Source: an uncultured Rubrobacteraceae bacterium
Lineage (GTDB): Bacteria > Actinomycetota > Rubrobacteria > Rubrobacterales > Rubrobacteraceae
Assembly: GCA_902805985.1 (NCBI GenBank)
Contig: CADCUW010000174.1
Coordinates: 1-6,456, forward strand
DNA length: 6,456 nt
Reading direction: 5' to 3'
In this document: in pieces, positions 5,348 to 6,456 of the stretch
How positions within the stretch are numbered: the stretch's first letter is position 1
Layout: each line of letters opens with the position of its first letter
Translations under genes and position numbers: made by a program
Notes under the pieces: model-generated
Told to the model about the DNA's origin: nothing
The model's input: only the letters and a program-made list of their open reading frames with translations
The model's database searches: none

Positions 5348-6175
5348 ATGCCCGCCGTTCCATTATCCATCATCGGCCCCATCTTCGAGCAGTTCGCCGA
5401 ACTGCTGCCGGACAGAACGGAGACTCATCCGCTCGGCTGCCACAATCCTCGCATCCCCGACAGGGTGGTCTTCGAGAAGCTCGTGCAGGTCCTGGTCTTC
5501 GGCTGTGCCTACGAGAAGATCGCCGATGGGACCTGCTCGGCTACCACGCTCAGGCGCCGCCGCGACGAATGGATCGGCCTCGGCGTGATGGAGCGGCTAC
5601 GCGAGGTGGTGCTCGACGGCTACGATCGGGCTATCGGTCTGGATCTTTCCGATATAGCCGTGGATTGCTGCATCACTAAGGCTCCTTGCGGCGGGCAGAA
5701 GGCGGGAAGGAGCCCTGTGGATCGGGGAAAGCGGGGCATCAAGCGCTCGGTGGTCGTAGACGCCAACGGTATCCCCCTCGGGGCCATAGCCGCCCCGGCC
5801 AACCGCCACGATTCGCCGCTGCTGAATCAGACCTTGGACACCACGAATGTGCTCGGAGGGCTGCCCCAAGAGGCGAGCATCCACCTCGACCGCGGCTACG
5901 ACTCGAGGACAGTCCGTGAGCGCATCCGGGAGCGCGGCCTCGTCGCGGAGATCTCCGAGAAGGGAAAGCCAGCTCCGATAGCGGCCACCAAACGGTGGGT
6001 GGTAGAGAGGACGAATTCGTGGAGCAACGCCCACAAGAAGCTCGTGTGGTGTACTGAGCGAGTAGGTTCGGTCATCGACTTTTGGCTGGCTTTCTCGGCG
6101 GTGATCATCACCGTACGCAGGCTCGTCCGTGAGGGCTGGACCCACTACCGCTGGGAGGGTCGGCCTTGCCGCTAA
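5348..6175 (+). CDS. IS5-family DDE transposase
   Basis: This 275-residue single-frame transposase cuts and inserts its element through an RNase H-like DDE core. The N-terminal part (1-95) holds the DNA-binding region, including FEKLVQVLVFGCAYEKIADG and a basic TTLRRRRDEW helix. The core carries Asp106 (IAVDCCITKAPCGG), Asp181 (IHLDRGYDS) and Glu220 (WVVERTNSW), followed by NAHKKLVWCTER. The GRSPVDRGKRGIKRS and PANRHDSPLL stretches are strong signatures of this IS5 group. The ATG at 5348 has AAGGAG (5334-5339) eight bases upstream. The stop at 6173-6175 lies 23 bases from the right end. Many IS427-type elements need a programmed frameshift to make the transposase, but here it is one open frame. 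No lesion is visible. It is oriented with the sulfotransferase gene but is an independent insertion. Confidence 0.94.
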   Translation: MPAVPLSIIGPIFEQFAELLPDRTETHPLGCHNPRIPDRVVFEKLVQVLVFGCAYEKIADGTCSATTLRRRRDEWIGLGVMERLREVVLDGYDRAIGLDLSDIAVDCCITKAPCGGQKAGRSPVDRGKRGIKRSVVVDANGIPLGAIAAPANRHDSPLLNQTLDTTNVLGGLPQEASIHLDRGYDSRTVRERIRERGLVAEISEKGKPAPIAATKRWVVERTNSWSNAHKKLVWCTERVGSVIDFWLAFSAVIITVRRLVREGWTHYRWEGRPCR

Positions 6176-6181
6176 CCATAG

Positions 6182-6198
6182 CCTAATGGCGGAGCCTC
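6182..6198 (-). repeat. Right terminal inverted repeat of the IS
   Basis: Read on the minus strand from 6198 this is GAGGCTCCGCCATTAGG, matching the left end at 14 of 17 positions. It is followed outside by the second TA copy (6199-6200). Confidence 0.8.
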
Positions 6199-6199
6199 T

Positions 6200-6331
6200 A
6201 AGCGCCACGAGCGCTCCGCTATCCGCGAAGACCGCGGCGAGTTGCGCGGCGACGGAGGCCACCAACACGTAAAAGAGCAGCGGTCGTCTGCTCCTCCGGT
6301 TGCGGCCATGACCACTCCTCCCACGGATCAC
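6200..6331 (-). pseudogene. 5' part of a small membrane-protein gene cut by the IS
   Basis: The minus-strand frame from a GTG at 6331 gives about 44 residues. A basic stretch (GHGRNRRSRRP) is followed by a clear hydrophobic segment, LLFYVLVASVAAQLAAVF, and then ADSGALVAL at the IS boundary. This is the N-in pattern of a single-pass membrane protein. It continues in frame into the CxxC piece at 5176-5241 when the element and one TA are removed, for a total of about 65 residues. The start is unsure. The only good ribosome site (GGGAGGAG) is spaced for the ATG at 6309, which is in a different frame, so a one-base change near the start is also possible. The same frame stays open to the window edge. 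I recognise no named family. Confidence 0.35.
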
Positions 6332-6456
6332 CCGTTTGGGTCCCAACGTCCTGGAGGCAGCCCGTGCGGGCCGCGATCTCTTATGGACCACCCGGTGCGC
6401 CGAAGCCCTCCTCTCGGAAGACCGGACTGTGTGATGCCTTTGTGCCTGGGCCCGCC
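6332..6456. other. Right edge of window, no defined gene
   Basis: I see no supported gene, RNA or terminator in these 125 bases. On the minus strand the frame of the disrupted small gene stays open to the edge, but the predicted residues are arginine-rich and look non-coding. Confidence 0.4.

Larger units (their letters stand above)
5243..6198 (+). mobile_element. Complete IS5-family insertion sequence (about 956 bp)
   Basis: The element is bounded by imperfect terminal inverted repeats: GAGCCTGCGCCAGTAGG (5243-5259) and, read inward from the right, GAGGCTCCGCCATTAGG (6198-6182), 14 of 17 identical. Both ends are flanked by TA (5241-5242 and 6199-6200), giving a 2-bp target duplication within a CTTAAG target. 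A TA duplication and this length fit the IS427-like branch of IS5. One uninterrupted transposase fills most of the element. All parts appear intact, so it may still be able to move. The junction positions come from the sequence itself. The exact IS name cannot be given without a search. Confidence 0.88.

Noticed and set aside
5597..6391. 264-codon minus-strand frame through the transposase
   Set aside because: Most of it is antisense to the transposase. Only the 6200-6331 part outside the IS may be real and is treated separately.
1..6456. tRNA, rRNA or CRISPR array
   Set aside because: I found no regularly spaced repeats with unique spacers, no cloverleaf with a CCA-like end and no rRNA-like conserved blocks.

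Overview
The window comes from a very GC-rich bacterium. Codons end mostly in G or C, arginine AGG/CGG codons are frequent, starts are often GTG or TTG, and one likely leaderless gene is present. These traits suggest a high-GC actinobacterium, perhaps a Rubrobacter-like lineage. That placement is inferred from sequence style and protein flavour and was not tested by a search.

Layout, left to right. At 1-365 (+) is the C-terminal half of a TetR-type regulator, cut by the window edge. At 396-1504 (-) is a tyrosine site-specific recombinase with all its catalytic residues but split over three frames by two apparent one-base insertions. Its promoter lies in an AT-rich patch with inverted and direct repeats (about 1525-1588). 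At 1643-2364 (-) is a toxin-antitoxin operon: an AbrB-type antitoxin followed by an overlapping PIN-domain VapC toxin. A -10 box sits exactly where it would give a leaderless antitoxin mRNA, with repeated TGCCACG operator-like motifs behind it. Bases 2421-2714 hold no convincing gene.

From 2715 the genes run on the plus strand. They are a VOC (glyoxalase-fold) protein with a clear promoter and ribosome binding site (2784-3140), a small NAD(P)-binding atypical SDR/NmrA-like protein with a TTG start (3313-4014), and a sulfotransferase-family protein with a C-terminal membrane anchor (4394-5134). The 4015-4393 gap has two strong hairpins and a possible decayed coding stretch but no gene I can defend.

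The right end carries a complete IS5-family insertion sequence of about 956 bp (5243-6198). It has one intact DDE transposase, 17-bp imperfect terminal inverted repeats and a TA target duplication. Removing the element and one TA rebuilds CTTAAG and joins two open minus-strand pieces into one short frame: a membrane segment followed by a CxxC tail. The element therefore may have disrupted a small membrane-protein gene.

Overall this is an accessory-type neighbourhood (broken recombinase, TA module, IS) next to single-gene metabolic or housekeeping units. I see no multi-gene novel system. The most informative points are the IS empty-site reconstruction, the repairable recombinase and the leaderless vapBC control region.
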